The translations under genes and the position numbers were made by a program. The notes beneath the pieces were generated by a model. That model was not told the DNA's origin and did no database searches. It saw only the letters and a list, made by a program, of their open reading frames with translations. 64,000 bases of DNA from Massilia horti (GTDB lineage: Bacteria > Pseudomonadota > Gammaproteobacteria > Burkholderiales > Burkholderiaceae_D), in the NCBI RefSeq assembly GCF_004614195.1, contig NZ_SPUM01000031.1:1-64000 (forward strand), given 5' to 3'. Shown piece by piece: positions 19,801 to 28,957 of the stretch. Within the stretch, counting starts at the first letter, position 1. The number at the start of each line of letters is the position of its first letter.

Positions 19801-21880
19801 CCCAGGCCGCCAGTTCGGCGTGCGCGGCTTCGAGCAGGGCCAGCAGGTCCGCACTCGCGCTGCGGCACTCGGCCAGCCACAGGTTCATCACCCGTTCGAT
19901 GGCCGCCGCGGTCTGCGCAAAATGCTCAAGCCCGACCATCCTGCCGCTGCCCTTGAGCGTGTGGAACGAGCGGCGCAGCATCGCTAGCAGGTCCTGGTTC
20001 GCCGGCTCAAGCCGGGCCGCAGGCAGCGTAGCGCCGACGAACGCAAGCACTTCCTGTGCTTCGGCGATGAAGATCTCGAGCAGTTCCGCTTCGATCGCGC
20101 CTTCGCCGCCTGCCTCCGCGGTCGCAGGCGCGGGTGCCACAGGCTCATGGACCTCGCCAGAGACAGGCGCGATGACGTCCATCCCTTCGCGCAGCAGTCC
20201 CGCAGCCTCGTCAAAGATATACCGGGCACGCGCCACTTCGCCGTTCTGGGCCAGCAGGTTGGTGAAGAAACCGAGCGCGGTGACGTTGTGCGCGATGTTC
20301 TCCAGCAGAGCAGCCGAATCTTCCTGCCCGGCTGCGGCCAGCCGGTCCACTCCGGACTTCACGTGCCGCACGGCGCGTACCGCCTGATCCTGGTCGAGAA
20401 TCGCGAGCGCACCCTCGATCTGGTGCAGCAGCGGCCCGGCCTGGCCGACCACCGCACCCGAGCCCGCGCCGAGGTTTTCGTGGTACGCGTCGAGCAGCTT
20501 TTCGACCTGGCGCAGGCCGTTGCCGATCTCGCCCGCCAGCACCGCGAGGCTGCGCTCCTGTTGCAGCCGGCGCGCCAGTTCGCCCTGCGGCGGCTCCGGC
20601 GGCGTCTCTCCCTGCGCCAGCGCCAGCAGGCGCGCGCCGATCGCTTCGGCATCAGCGCCAAACTCGTCCGGCAGTTGGCGAACCTGGTCGAGCCCGTGCT
20701 CGGCGAACAGCAGCGCCGCGGCCATCTCCAGTCCGAACTGCTCGCCGCGTCCGGATGCGCCCGGTCCAGCGTCCGCGTGTGCAATCGCATGCAGCAGCCG
20801 CGCCAGCGCGGGAACGCCGAGCTTGTCGCCCGCCGCCGCCAGCCTGGCCAGGCCCTGCGCAAAGCCCTGTTCCAGTTTGCTGTCGCCGCCTGATCCCGCC
20901 AGCCGGTCCCAGTCGCTCTTGGCCTGGGCCAGCGCCTCGCGCGCCTGGCGCAGCGCGGCCTGGTCGATCTTGCCATAGCGGCGTTCGGCGTAGCCGTCTG
21001 GTACCTGATTGTCGATGCCGAAGGTGCGGCGCAGCAGCTGTGCTTCTGCGTGCGGTTGCTTTGCTGCGGCGATGAAGAACAGCGCATCGCGCAGCATGGC
21101 GTCAGGCAGGCTGCCCTGTCCCTGCGCCAGGCGCCGCACCTGCAGGTTGATCTGGCCGAACAGCTGCTTGAGGTACAGGTCGCTCGCGAGCTGGCCTTGC
21201 GCCACCAACTGCGTCACGCTGTGCATCGCCTGCCAGAACGTGCGCGCCTGCGGCTCCTGCTGCGCGTGCGCGATCGGCGCGATCGCCTCCTGCAGCGCCT
21301 CTGCGTGGCTGCGCTGGTCGTCCGCCTCAAGGCTCTTGAGGAACGGCAGCAGCGCCTTTTCGAAACGTGCGCGGCAGGCCGCGTAATCGGGCGCGGTGAC
21401 CGGCCCGGTGGGCGCCGGCCAGTCCACCTCAGCCGACAAATCGAGCTCCATCAGGTCGGACGGATGGACCCGCTGCGCCCCCAGCAGTTCCTGCAGCGCG
21501 CGGTGGTATGGAAACAGCCGCAGCGGCTGCGGCGGCTGGCCGGCCATTAGCTCTTCCAGATACTCCGACAGCGCCTGGAACGCTTCCAGCACCGGCTGCG
21601 CGTTATCAATGGTGCAGGCAAGCGCGCCGTCCTTGAAGCGGTCCAGCGCCTGCTCGGCCGCTTCGGCCAGCACGCCGACACCAAGCACGTCCACCATCTG
21701 CAGCGCGCCGTGCGCCTGGTGCAAATGGGTTTTCGCGTGCAGCAGCATGGTCGGCTGGGCAGGCAGGCTGCGCGCGGTGGCGTCGCGCACGGCCGCGCCG
21801 CTGCTGGCCAGCGCATCGCGCACTTCGCCGATCACCCAGGACAGCGGGCCGGTGTCGAATGCGGTGGAGGTCATGGTCAT
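16802..21880 (-). CDS. chpA: Hybrid CheA-type histidine kinase ChpA/PilL with several Hpt domains
   Basis: The 1692-residue kinase is the signalling core of the type IV pilus chemosensory system. Clear Hpt sites occur near residues 641 (SFHTLKGSGRM), 788 (KAAHTLAGTSATVG) and 1007 (LHTVKGSARMAG). The N-terminal 550 residues look like degenerate Hpt-like repeats. The ATPase domain has HLLRNAIVHGVE (about 1282) and DDGAGLDLARI (about 1325), followed by a CheW-like domain. A C-terminal receiver has VVDDSLTVRK (about 1571) and the acceptor Asp in LVDIEMPRMDG (about 1615). It starts nine bases after the pilJ stop, as last gene of pilG-pilH-pilI-pilJ-chpA. In Pseudomonas the homologue controls twitching and surface-sensing cAMP; that role here is inferred. 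Confidence 0.93.
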   Translation of the reverse strand: MTMTSTAFDTGPLSWVIGEVRDALASSGAAVRDATARSLPAQPTMLLHAKTHLHQAHGALQMVDVLGVGVLAEAAEQALDRFKDGALACTIDNAQPVLEAFQALSEYLEELMAGQPPQPLRLFPYHRALQELLGAQRVHPSDLMELDLSAEVDWPAPTGPVTAPDYAACRARFEKALLPFLKSLEADDQRSHAEALQEAIAPIAHAQQEPQARTFWQAMHSVTQLVAQGQLASDLYLKQLFGQINLQVRRLAQGQGSLPDAMLRDALFFIAAAKQPHAEAQLLRRTFGIDNQVPDGYAERRYGKIDQAALRQAREALAQAKSDWDRLAGSGGDSKLEQGFAQGLARLAAAGDKLGVPALARLLHAIAHADAGPGASGRGEQFGLEMAAALLFAEHGLDQVRQLPDEFGADAEAIGARLLALAQGETPPEPPQGELARRLQQERSLAVLAGEIGNGLRQVEKLLDAYHENLGAGSGAVVGQAGPLLHQIEGALAILDQDQAVRAVRHVKSGVDRLAAAGQEDSAALLENIAHNVTALGFFTNLLAQNGEVARARYIFDEAAGLLREGMDVIAPVSGEVHEPVAPAPATAEAGGEGAIEAELLEIFIAEAQEVLAFVGATLPAARLEPANQDLLAMLRRSFHTLKGSGRMVGLEHFAQTAAAIERVMNLWLAECRSASADLLALLEAAHAELAAWVAELAADGMSSRIGEALVAAATRVQEDGPFVLDQPVQAATPESTVRVGEREIPAALHNIYQAEAGQLVRALAQDLEQWRAEPARPASSQAIKAAHTLAGTSATVGFAALRDLAGALEAALERLAIPDRVLDDAGRDLLDATRERAQAMLDEFAHGDMAPEQPELMAQLDTLGAAVAMIDAASESAQGLDALFAATYESLLTGTPEGQPLAPIEAIEEQSVDLAAEADDNRFDAAEMALAPPLLEQAAQDEPAAASVQAERPAAETLFSDDLDPDLLPVFLEEAADLFPQIGKGLRQWQQDLADPAQAQHLLRALHTVKGSARMAGAMRLGQHTHELETQIERMVHGGGATADMFDELMASYDQALLLFEQLQQGESSAAPARGPVPEPARDAADGTRTPLVRVRADVLDRLVNQSGEVSITRSRIETRFGSLKTALADFSDHLARLRRQLREVELQAESQIASRLSISGEREFDPLEFDRFTRLQELTRMMAESVSDVASFHESLARTVDGAGADLASQSRLTRDLQRDLMRVRMVPFASLSERLFRVARQTAKETDKRVNLDIRGGAVEIDRSVLEQMAAPFEHLLRNAIVHGVETREQRALRGKPETGELLIQVSQQGNEVAIEFSDDGAGLDLARIRAKARASALLAEDAEVSDAQAAEFIFAPGFSTAQALTELAGRGVGMDVVRSEAQALGGRVAVASEPGKGTRFTIRLPLTLAVAQVVLVAAGGRTHALPSTLVEQVLQVRDAELEAAHAAGALTVQGQRVALHALPALLGETASPSAPRRSSPVMILKSGDERMALWIDEVLGNREVVVKNIGVQLSRVAGISGATVLGSGDIVLILDPLALAQRGAWRRMLAANAPGQQAVRRHVIMVVDDSLTVRKVTQRLLEREGYQVMLAKDGVDALEQLQEARPDLMLVDIEMPRMDGFDLTRHVRGNAATQAIPIVMVTSRTADKHRNYALGLGVNAYFGKPFQEPVLLAAILELLGSGVAEPVG

Positions 21881-21889
21881 GCGTGATTT

Positions 21890-24199
21890 CTAAGCGGCGA
21901 CGCGGAAGCGCGACACCGAGTCCTTCAGTTCCTGCGCCAGCAGCGCCAGCTGGCGGATCGAGTGCGCGGTCTGTTGCGTGCCGTGCTGGGTGTGCTCGGT
22001 GACCGACAGGATGTGCTGGATGTTGTTCGCCACGCCGCTGGCCGATGTCGCCTGCAGCTCGGTCGCGAACGCCATTCCCTGGATCAGCTCAGCAAGCCGG
22101 TTCGACACGCGCGAAATGTCCGCCAGTGCCGCGCCGGCCGCATCCGACAGGCGCGCGCCCTCGACCACGCCCTGGGTCGACTGTTCCATCGCCGCCACCG
22201 CGTCGTGGGTGTCGGTCTGGATCGCGCGCACCAGCGTGCCGATCTGCTTGGCCGCTTCGCCCGAGCGTTCCGCCAGCCGCTGCACCTCCTCGGCCACCAC
22301 CGAAAAGCCGCGCCCCGCCTCGCCGGCGGCCGCCGCCTGGATCGCGGCATTGAGCGCCAGCACGTTGGTCTGCTCGGTGATGTCGGAGATCAGTTCGGTG
22401 ATCTCGCCGATTTCCTGCGACGATTCACCCAGGCGCTTGATGCGCTTGGAGGTTTCCTGGATCTGCTCGCGGATCTCGTGCATGCCCAGGATCGCGTTCT
22501 GCACCGCGGTCGCGCCCTGCTGCGCCGCGGCCACCGACTGGCGCGCCACCTCGGCCGATTCAATGGCCGAACGCGACACGTCGGTGATCTCGCCCGCCAT
22601 GCGCAGCACGGTGCTCGAAGTCTCCTTGATCTCGCGCGATTGCTGGTCGGTCGCGGCAAACAGCTCGCTTGCGATGTTCTGCGCGTGGTTCGAGGCCTGG
22701 TTCACCTGGGCGGCGGTGTCGATCACCCGCACCACCAGGGCGCGCAGTTCCTCGACCGTGTAGTTGACCGAGTCGGCGATCGCGCCGGTGATGTCCTCGG
22801 ACACCGTGGCGTGCACGGTCAGGTCGCCGTCCGCCACTTCCTGCAGTTCGTTCATCAGGCGCAGGATCGCGGCCTGGTTCTGGTCGTTGGTGGCCTTGGC
22901 CTCCTCTTCCTTGGCCTGTGCCAGCAGGCGCAGCGCGTCCGCTTCCTGGCGCCGCGCGTCGGCGCCACGGGTGCGGTTGCGCGAATCCTGCAGCATGACG
23001 CGGCTGATGCTGCCGCCCATCGCCAGCGTGCAGATCGACGCCACGATCAGCAGCCAGAACCAGCCGTCGGTCGACTCCTGCTGGTTGTGGTAGGCCGACT
23101 GCACATCGGCCAGCAGCTTTTTCAGGCTTTCGTTGTCGCGTACGATCAGTTGGCCGGCGCTTTGCGCGCTGTTGAACTTGTCGAGCTTGTCGAGGTAGGC
23201 TGTGACCAGGTTGTGGTACGGTTCAAATCCGGCGCGCACCTGTTCCAGCTGCGCGCGCAGAGCGGGCTCGCGCAGCGGGGCCAGGCCCAGCGCGGCGCTG
23301 CCATCGAGCAGGCCCGCGAGCGTGGCGGCGAAGGCTTCGCTGTCGCGCCCCATCCGGTTCGCGGTCTCGGCGCCGGCGCCGTCCGCGCTGTGGAACTGGC
23401 GGGCGAGCGCCGTCAGGCGTTCGGCCAGCAGCGCCAGGCGCCCCAGCGCCGCCAGCTCGCGCGCGCTGCCGCCCTGCTGCGCCTTCTGCGCCAGCACCTG
23501 CTCCAGCGTCGCCTGCAGTGTGAAAGCCGCGGCCTCGACCTCTTTCAGGCTTTCGGCGAAGGCGACCAGCTGCGGCTTGGCTTTCAGGATGGTGCCGGCC
23601 GCGCCTTCCGTCGCCGTCCATTTGGCATGCGCCTTGGACAACTGGGCCGCCAGTTCGGCGGAGGGCGCCGGGATGCTGCGGCCATTGTAATCGCCGCCCA
23701 GGGACAAGACCGCCAGGTCGCGCGTGAGCCGGGCCTGGCTTTCCTGCAGTTGGCCGAAGGCGTCCAGGCGCCCGTGCAGCGCGTTGGGCGCAGCCTTGCC
23801 GATCCGCTGCGAATGCATCAGCGCGTCGCTGGCGATCTGGGTCTGGCTTGCGGCGAGGGTACGGCTGGCCGAGTTCTGCCACAGCGCCAGGATGGTCAGG
23901 CCAATGCCGATCACCGCGCCCACCAGCACGATGCGCAGCTGGCGCGGCAGCGACATGTGGCCGATCAGCGGCAGGCGCAGATCGGCGTCTAAGCTGGCCG
24001 CGGCCGCGGCCGCGCGCTGCCTGCGCCGCACCACATTGCCCAGGTCCCCAAGCCGCAGCGCGGCGTCATCGGCCGAGCGCACCTGCGCCGGCTCAGGCAT
24101 CAGGCCAGCGCCGAACTGGGTATCGGGCGAGGCCAGCACGGTGTCGTCGTGCGTCCCTGCCTTGGAAGACCCGGTTGAAAACTTCGAAGCGAATCCCAT
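21890..24199 (-). CDS. pilJ: Type IV pilus methyl-accepting chemotaxis protein PilJ
   Basis: The 769-residue transmembrane receptor of the Pil-Chp system has two hydrophobic segments (about residues 85-105 and 380-400) bracketing a periplasmic helical sensor region of PilJ type. A HAMP-like segment and a long cytoplasmic coiled coil follow. The signalling tip is [31 protein letters not shown], quoted here only through its core [20 protein letters not shown] (about residue 630). It has an unusually long cytoplasmic N-terminus rich in Ala and Arg before the first membrane segment. It is located between pilI and chpA, 34 bases after pilI. It senses surface contact or pilus retraction in Pseudomonas. 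Confidence 0.93.
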   Translation of the reverse strand: MGFASKFSTGSSKAGTHDDTVLASPDTQFGAGLMPEPAQVRSADDAALRLGDLGNVVRRRQRAAAAAASLDADLRLPLIGHMSLPRQLRIVLVGAVIGIGLTILALWQNSASRTLAASQTQIASDALMHSQRIGKAAPNALHGRLDAFGQLQESQARLTRDLAVLSLGGDYNGRSIPAPSAELAAQLSKAHAKWTATEGAAGTILKAKPQLVAFAESLKEVEAAAFTLQATLEQVLAQKAQQGGSARELAALGRLALLAERLTALARQFHSADGAGAETANRMGRDSEAFAATLAGLLDGSAALGLAPLREPALRAQLEQVRAGFEPYHNLVTAYLDKLDKFNSAQSAGQLIVRDNESLKKLLADVQSAYHNQQESTDGWFWLLIVASICTLAMGGSISRVMLQDSRNRTRGADARRQEADALRLLAQAKEEEAKATNDQNQAAILRLMNELQEVADGDLTVHATVSEDITGAIADSVNYTVEELRALVVRVIDTAAQVNQASNHAQNIASELFAATDQQSREIKETSSTVLRMAGEITDVSRSAIESAEVARQSVAAAQQGATAVQNAILGMHEIREQIQETSKRIKRLGESSQEIGEITELISDITEQTNVLALNAAIQAAAAGEAGRGFSVVAEEVQRLAERSGEAAKQIGTLVRAIQTDTHDAVAAMEQSTQGVVEGARLSDAAGAALADISRVSNRLAELIQGMAFATELQATSASGVANNIQHILSVTEHTQHGTQQTAHSIRQLALLAQELKDSVSRFRVAA

Positions 24200-24233
24200 T
24201 CCAGCTCCCTGAACCTGTTGCTATTGTTTGTGG

Positions 24234-24746
24234 TTAGAGTCCGACCTGCAGGAAGCGCTCTTCCCGCGCCAGCGCCGCCAGCGACAGCGGCATCCATTCG
24301 TTGGCATCAACGTCGCGCAACCGTTCGCCGCTGGCCTGCATGTCGGCCGCGTGACGCAGCCCGTACACGCGCGAGACCAGCAGTGCGCAATTGAGCCCAA
24401 GCCGCGGCGCGAACGTGACCAGGCGCCCGGACGAACCCGCCTGCGCACTCTCATCAAAGCCGAAGTAGCGCGCCAGGTCGATCACCCCGACCAGGTTGCC
24501 GCGCACGTTGGCCAGGCCCAGGTACCACGGCTGGGTAAGCGGCACCGGCGTGATCGCCACCGGCGGCACGATCTCGCCGGCGTCGAGCAAGTCGACCAGG
24601 TAGCGGGCCTCGCCGATCGCCACCCCCAGCTGGTGCGCCTGCCTGCCGGCGTCGCCCTGCGCCGCCGCCTGCACACGCTCGATCAGCTGCGCCTGGTATT
24701 CGCGCAAGCTGATGCGGCGAGCGGGTGCGAGTGCGGTCTCGTCCAT
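24234..24746 (-). CDS. pilI: CheW-type coupling protein PilI
   Basis: The 170-residue CheW-domain protein links PilJ to the ChpA kinase. Visible CheW features are GVAIGEARYLVDL, the conserved LGLANVRGNLVGVIDLARYF region (residues about 75-95) and a C-terminal hydrophobic strand. It starts just after the pilH stop (three bases apart) within pilGHIJ-chpA, which identifies it as PilI rather than a flagellar CheW. Confidence 0.92.
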   Translation of the reverse strand: MDETALAPARRISLREYQAQLIERVQAAAQGDAGRQAHQLGVAIGEARYLVDLLDAGEIVPPVAITPVPLTQPWYLGLANVRGNLVGVIDLARYFGFDESAQAGSSGRLVTFAPRLGLNCALLVSRVYGLRHAADMQASGERLRDVDANEWMPLSLAALAREERFLQVGL

Positions 24747-24749
24747 TTG

Positions 24750-25142
24750 TCAGCCGCCGAGCGTGGCGATGCGCGCCAGCAGCTGCGCCGGGTCGACCGG
24801 CTTGACCAGGTAATCCTTCGCGCCCTGGCGCATGCCCCAGATGCGGTCGGTCTCCTGGTTCTTGCTGCTGCAGATAATGATCGGCACCTGGGACAGCTCC
24901 GGGTCGCGCGCGATCGAGCGCGTGACCTGGAACCCGTTCGCACCGGGCATCACCACGTCCATCAGGATCAGCTGCGGCTTTTCGCTGCGGATCTTGGCCA
25001 GCGCGTCTTCGCCGTTGTCGGCGGTGGTCACGGAAAAGCCGTTCTTCACCAGGATGTCGGTCAGGTAGTAGCGTTCGGTCGGCGAATCGTCGACGATCAG
25101 GATTTTTTGTATGGCCACTGGTGGCTCCGGCAAATCAATCAT
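24750..25142 (-). CDS. pilH: Response regulator PilH (type IV pilus)
   Basis: The single-domain receiver of 130 residues has KILIVDDSPTERYYL with the acidic pocket, LILMDVVMPGANGFQ with the phosphoacceptor Asp, and CSSKNQETD and YLVKPVD with the conserved Thr/Ser and Lys positions. It has no output domain. It overlaps the pilG stop by eight bases. In Pseudomonas PilH acts with the retraction motor side of twitching motility and dephosphorylation of the pathway. Confidence 0.92.
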   Translation of the reverse strand: MIDLPEPPVAIQKILIVDDSPTERYYLTDILVKNGFSVTTADNGEDALAKIRSEKPQLILMDVVMPGANGFQVTRSIARDPELSQVPIIICSSKNQETDRIWGMRQGAKDYLVKPVDPAQLLARIATLGG

Positions 25143-25533
25143 CAGCCTGCAGGGCGTGCTCGCGCACGGCCGCCAGCAGGCTGTCTTTGGAAAACGGTTT
25201 GGTCAGGTAAGCTGAGGAACCGACCATCGCGCCGCGCGCGCGGTCGAACAGGCCGTCCTTGGACGAGAGCATCAGCACCGGGGTGGCGTGGAACCGCGCG
25301 CTTTTCTTGATCAGCGCGCAGGTCTGGTAGCCGTCCAGGCGTGGCATCAGGATGTCGCAGAACACCAGCGCCGGCCGGTGGTCGTTGATCTTGGCCAGTG
25401 CGTCGAACCCGTCTTCGGCCAACACCACCTGGTAGCCGGCCTGGGTGAGGAAGATCTCGGCGGATCGGCGAATCGTGCTGCTGTCGTCGACCACCATGAT
25501 CGTGAGGCCCGTCGGTTGCGGCGATGTCGTCAT
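25135..25533 (-). CDS. pilG: Response regulator PilG (type IV pilus)
   Basis: The single-domain receiver of 132 residues has TIMVVDDSSTIRRSAE, LVFCDILMPRLDGYQTC (phosphoacceptor Asp) and YLTKPFSKDSLL. It is the first gene of the Pil-Chp operon. I start at 25533 (MTTSPQPTGLTIMVVDD); the frame extending to 25611 adds 26 residues without similarity to receivers. A promoter should lie in the 172 bases between here and the rubredoxin stop at 25706, but I could not assign one confidently. Confidence 0.92.
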   Translation of the reverse strand: MTTSPQPTGLTIMVVDDSSTIRRSAEIFLTQAGYQVVLAEDGFDALAKINDHRPALVFCDILMPRLDGYQTCALIKKSARFHATPVLMLSSKDGLFDRARGAMVGSSAYLTKPFSKDSLLAAVREHALQADD

Positions 25534-25705
25534 ATCAGTTTCGCTCAAGCATGAGTCAGCACGATAGCATAGGGCGCCGTGCTTGTGGCGGGAAGTGTTG
25601 CATCGAATCAACTTAGCGCAAATGCGCCGAACTTCCCGTTGTTGAGCTGATAAACGTCGTTATTGTCTTGCTAAGCCGCCGCGCGCGGGCTGGATCAAAT
25701 CGCGA

Positions 25706-25900
25706 TCAGATTGCGGTCATCTCAAAGTCGTCCTTGCGCGCGCCGCATTCCGGACAGGTCCAGTTCATCGGCACGTCGGCCCAGCGAGTGCCTGGCGCCA
25801 GGCCTTCTTCGGGCGATCCGGCCTCTTCGTCATAGACCCAGCCGCAGATCAGGCACATCCAGGTTTTGTATTCCTGGACAGTCGTTTGGTTACTACTCAC
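25706..25900 (-). CDS. rubA: Rubredoxin
   Basis: The 64-residue iron-sulfur electron carrier has two CxxC knuckles, MCLICGWVYDEEAG and WTCPECGARKDDFE, which ligate one Fe. The short N-terminal extension (SSNQTTVQEYKTW) is common in proteobacterial rubredoxins. It is divergent from thiD; the 56-base gap between the two starts must contain both promoters. This rubredoxin-thiD-hemL neighbourhood recurs in betaproteobacteria. The electron acceptor is unknown. Confidence 0.96.
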   Translation of the reverse strand: MSSNQTTVQEYKTWMCLICGWVYDEEAGSPEEGLAPGTRWADVPMNWTCPECGARKDDFEMTAI

Positions 25901-25956
25901 GGTATCAATCCTTCTATCTAGTAAAATGCGGAATCAGGTATCTTAATCTACCCGCT

Positions 25957-26796
25957 GTGCAAAACCAACCGTCCCCCCTCATCCTGACCTTCGGCATGTC
26001 CGACCCGGTCGGCGCGCTCGGCGTACAGGCGGACCTGGCGACCTTTGCGGCCCACGGTTGCCATGCGCTGTCTGCTATCACCGGCTTGCTGGTGGCCGAC
26101 AGCGCGCGCGTCGAAGACATGCTGGAGATCGACACCGACTGGCTGGTCGGCCAGGCCCGCGTGCTGCTTGAAGACATGCCGGTGGCCGCGTTCAAGGTCG
26201 GCGCGCTGGCCAATGTCGAACAGGTCACGGCGATCGCCGAAGTCGTCTCCGACTACCCGGACGCACAGTTGGTGATCGATCCGTTCCTTTCAAGCCTGCC
26301 TGATTCCGGCCTGCTCGACGACGACCTGGTCACCGCGATCAGGCAACTCCTGGTGCCGCAGGCGAGCGTGTTGATGCTCTCGCAGGTCGAACTGGCGCGC
26401 ATCGCCGAGACCTGGCGCGAGGGCCCGAGCGAAGGCATGCTGGCGCAGGACGTGCAGGAACTGACTGGCAGCGGCTGCCAGCACGTGCTCGTCACCGGCA
26501 CCGCCGGCAGCACGCCGGGCATGCGCTCGAACACCCTGTTTAATAGCGATGGCATGCTCGCCAGTTTCGACTGGCAGCACTTGCCCGGCCCGTTCGTGGG
26601 CGCCGGCAGCACGCTGTCGGCCGCGCTTACCGCCCTCATGGCGCACGGCGAACTGGACATGCCTGACGCGCTCAAGGCGGCGCAGGACTACACCAGCGGC
26701 GCGCTGGCGCATGCGCGCCGCTTCGGCATGGGCAAATACGTACCCAACAAATTCTTCCGCATCGACACACTCACGAGCCACCATGACCACACCTGA
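25957..26796 (+). CDS. thiD: Hydroxymethylpyrimidine/phosphomethylpyrimidine kinase
   Basis: ThiD phosphorylates HMP and HMP-P for the pyrimidine half of thiamine. The 279-residue ribokinase-like protein begins [20 protein letters not shown], matching the family start, and has [15 protein letters not shown] and the anion-hole region [17 protein letters not shown]. The usual GxGCT/S Cys is Ser here. No ATG fits the family start, so I use GTG 25957. The last 14 bases overlap hemL. PdxK/ThiD promiscuity is possible. Confidence 0.87.
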   Translation: MQNQPSPLILTFGMSDPVGALGVQADLATFAAHGCHALSAITGLLVADSARVEDMLEIDTDWLVGQARVLLEDMPVAAFKVGALANVEQVTAIAEVVSDYPDAQLVIDPFLSSLPDSGLLDDDLVTAIRQLLVPQASVLMLSQVELARIAETWREGPSEGMLAQDVQELTGSGCQHVLVTGTAGSTPGMRSNTLFNSDGMLASFDWQHLPGPFVGAGSTLSAALTALMAHGELDMPDALKAAQDYTSGALAHARRFGMGKYVPNKFFRIDTLTSHHDHT

Positions 26797-28084
26797 CACC
26801 AAGACCTCCCGCAACGACATCCTGTTCGCCCGCGCCCAGCAGAGCACCCCGGGTGGCGTCAACTCGCCGGTGCGCGCATTCCGCTCGGTGGGCGGCACGC
26901 CGCGCTTCATCACGCGCGCCGAAGGCCCTTACTTCTGGGACGCCGACGGCAAGCGCTACATCGACTACATCGGCTCGTGGGGCCCGGCGATCGTCGGCCA
27001 CGCGCATCCGCAGGTGGTCAAGGCGGTGCAGGAAGCGGCCGCGCGCGGCCTGTCGTTCGGTGCGCCGACCGAAGGCGAGATCGAGATCGCCGAGGAAATC
27101 TGCCGCCTGGTGCCGTCGATCGAACAGGTGCGGCTGGTGTCCTCCGGCACCGAGGCCACGATGAGCGCACTGCGCCTGGCGCGCGGCGCGACCGGCCGCG
27201 ACAAGATCGTCAAGTTCGAAGGCTGCTACCACGGCCACGCCGATTCGCTGCTGGTCAAGGCCGGCAGCGGCCTGCTCACCTTCGGCAATCCCACCTCGGC
27301 CGGTGTGCCGGAAGACTTCGTCAAGCACACCCTGGTCCTGGACTACAACAACGTCGCCCAGCTCGAGGACGCGTTCGAATCGATGGGCGACACCATCGCC
27401 TGCGTGATCGTGGAAGCGGTGGCCGGCAACATGAACCTGATCCGCGCCACGCCGGAGTTCCTGCAGCGCATGCGCGAACTGTGCACCGAATACGGCGCGA
27501 TCCTGATCTTCGACGAAGTGATGTCGGGCTTTCGCGTCGGCCTGGGCGGCGCCCAGGCGCTGTACGGCATCACGCCGGACCTGACCGCGCTGGGCAAGGT
27601 GATCGGCGGCGGCATGCCGGTCGCGGCCTTTGGCGGACGTGCCGACCTGATGCACAAGATGGCGCCGATCGGCCCGGTCTACCAGGCCGGCACGCTGTCG
27701 GGCAACCCGGTCGCGGTGGCGGCTGGCATGACCACGCTCAAGCTGGTGCAGCAGCCGGGCTTTTACGAACAGCTGTCCGGCCAGGCCGACAAGCTGGTCA
27801 AGGGACTCACCGCGGCAGCCAGGGAGGCAGGCGTGGCGTTCTGCGCCGATTCGGTCGGTGGCATGTTCGGCATGTATTTCAGCGCCAGCATCCCGGGCAG
27901 CTACAGCGAAATGATGGCGGGCGACAAGGAGCGCTTCAACCGCTTCTTCCACGGCATGCTCGACGAAGGCGTCTATTTTGCGCCGGCCATGTTCGAGGCC
28001 GGCTTCGTCTCCAGCACGCACGATGACGCCATCGTCGACGCCACCATCGAGGCGGCGCGCAAGGTGTTCGCGCGCATCGGCTAA
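26783..28084 (+). CDS. hemL: Glutamate-1-semialdehyde 2,1-aminomutase
   Basis: HemL is a PLP enzyme converting glutamate 1-semialdehyde to 5-aminolevulinate, the first committed tetrapyrrole precursor in the C5 pathway. The 433-residue product starts [20 protein letters not shown], has [26 protein letters not shown] and the PLP-lysine region [18 protein letters not shown] start at ATG 26783 inside the thiD 3' end. Length and motifs are normal. Confidence 0.96.
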   Translation: MTTPDTKTSRNDILFARAQQSTPGGVNSPVRAFRSVGGTPRFITRAEGPYFWDADGKRYIDYIGSWGPAIVGHAHPQVVKAVQEAAARGLSFGAPTEGEIEIAEEICRLVPSIEQVRLVSSGTEATMSALRLARGATGRDKIVKFEGCYHGHADSLLVKAGSGLLTFGNPTSAGVPEDFVKHTLVLDYNNVAQLEDAFESMGDTIACVIVEAVAGNMNLIRATPEFLQRMRELCTEYGAILIFDEVMSGFRVGLGGAQALYGITPDLTALGKVIGGGMPVAAFGGRADLMHKMAPIGPVYQAGTLSGNPVAVAAGMTTLKLVQQPGFYEQLSGQADKLVKGLTAAAREAGVAFCADSVGGMFGMYFSASIPGSYSEMMAGDKERFNRFFHGMLDEGVYFAPAMFEAGFVSSTHDDAIVDATIEAARKVFARIG

Positions 28085-28112
28085 GCAACAAGCAGCAGTT
28101 CGTCACCCGGCT

Positions 28113-28139
28113 TGAACGCGTGCCCCGGGCACGCGTTCA
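28113..28139. terminator. 27-base perfect palindrome downstream of hemL
   Basis: TGAACGCGTGCCC at 28113-28125 is exactly complementary to GGGCACGCGTTCA at 28127-28139 with one central C. It lies 29 bases after the hemL stop and would fold into a strong hairpin. No T-tract follows, so it is an imperfect candidate for an intrinsic terminator; an RNA-stabilising 3' hairpin or a protein-binding palindrome is equally possible. Confidence 0.4.
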
Positions 28140-28240
28140 GGCCCACCTCAGGCTTCCCTCAAAAAAATGAGCAATTGCACAACATCTGTGCAATCATGAA
28201 CTCGTTGCGCAATGAACGCGCGATAAACGAGGAGCCCGAC

Positions 28241-28957
28241 ATGAGCAGGGTAACCATCGAGCTGCTCATGGCAGCCGATGCCAGCAACGGTGCCGACTAC
28301 TATCGCGCAATGGCCGACGCGCTGAACGCCTATCTTGACGCCTACGCCATCAACACCAACACGCGCCTGGCTCACTTTCTGGCCCAGATCGGGCATGAGA
28401 GCAGCTTTCGGGCGGTCGAGGAAAACGGCAACTACTCGCCAGGCAGGATGCGCCAGGTGTTCGGCTGCCGCGGCGGGCCGTCGCGCTACGACCCGCAGCG
28501 CGACGATTGCATGCTGGGGCCGGATGGCCAGCCGATGCGCCTGCGACCCAAGCTCTGGACCGACGAAGCGCTGTACGCGCACAACCCGCAAAACCTGCTT
28601 AGTTACGTCTACGCGCTACGGCTGGGCAATGGCGATGAGGCGTCCGGCGACGGCTACCGCTACCGCGGACGCGGCCTGATCCAGCTGACGGGCCGTGACA
28701 ACTACCAGGCATTCACCGACTGCCACAACCAGAAAAATCCACAAGACCAGCAAGATTTCGTGGCCAGCCCGGACTTGCTTGTGAGCCAGCTCAATTATGC
28801 GGTGGAATCCGCGTTTTATTTCTGGGATGCTCGTAATGTTAACCCGGTTGCCGACACCGACAACGTGGCCGACGTCACGTTCGCGGTCAACGGCGGTTAC
28901 AACGGACTGGCGGACCGGGAGGCTCGACTTGCGCGAATCAAGGCAGCAATGGGTTAG
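28241..28957 (+). CDS. Glycoside hydrolase family 19 (chitinase/muramidase-like) protein
   Basis: The 238-residue GH19-type lysozyme-fold hydrolase is expected to cut chitin or peptidoglycan glycan chains. The catalytic glutamate region is FLAQIGHESSFRAVEENGNY (about residues 43-62), followed by the GYRYRGRGLIQLTGRDNY segment typical of bacterial and phage GH19 enzymes. The start ATG 28241 follows GAGGAG at good spacing. There is no signal peptide, as in phage endolysins or secretion-system effectors. The stop lies within the next gene, which encodes an exported protein, suggesting a functional pair. No other prophage genes are nearby. Confidence 0.85.
   Translation: MSRVTIELLMAADASNGADYYRAMADALNAYLDAYAINTNTRLAHFLAQIGHESSFRAVEENGNYSPGRMRQVFGCRGGPSRYDPQRDDCMLGPDGQPMRLRPKLWTDEALYAHNPQNLLSYVYALRLGNGDEASGDGYRYRGRGLIQLTGRDNYQAFTDCHNQKNPQDQQDFVASPDLLVSQLNYAVESAFYFWDARNVNPVADTDNVADVTFAVNGGYNGLADREARLARIKAAMG

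Noticed and set aside
21962..23992. 676-residue plus-strand open frame
   Set aside because: It is antisense to pilJ, whose translation has the complete chemoreceptor signalling tip.
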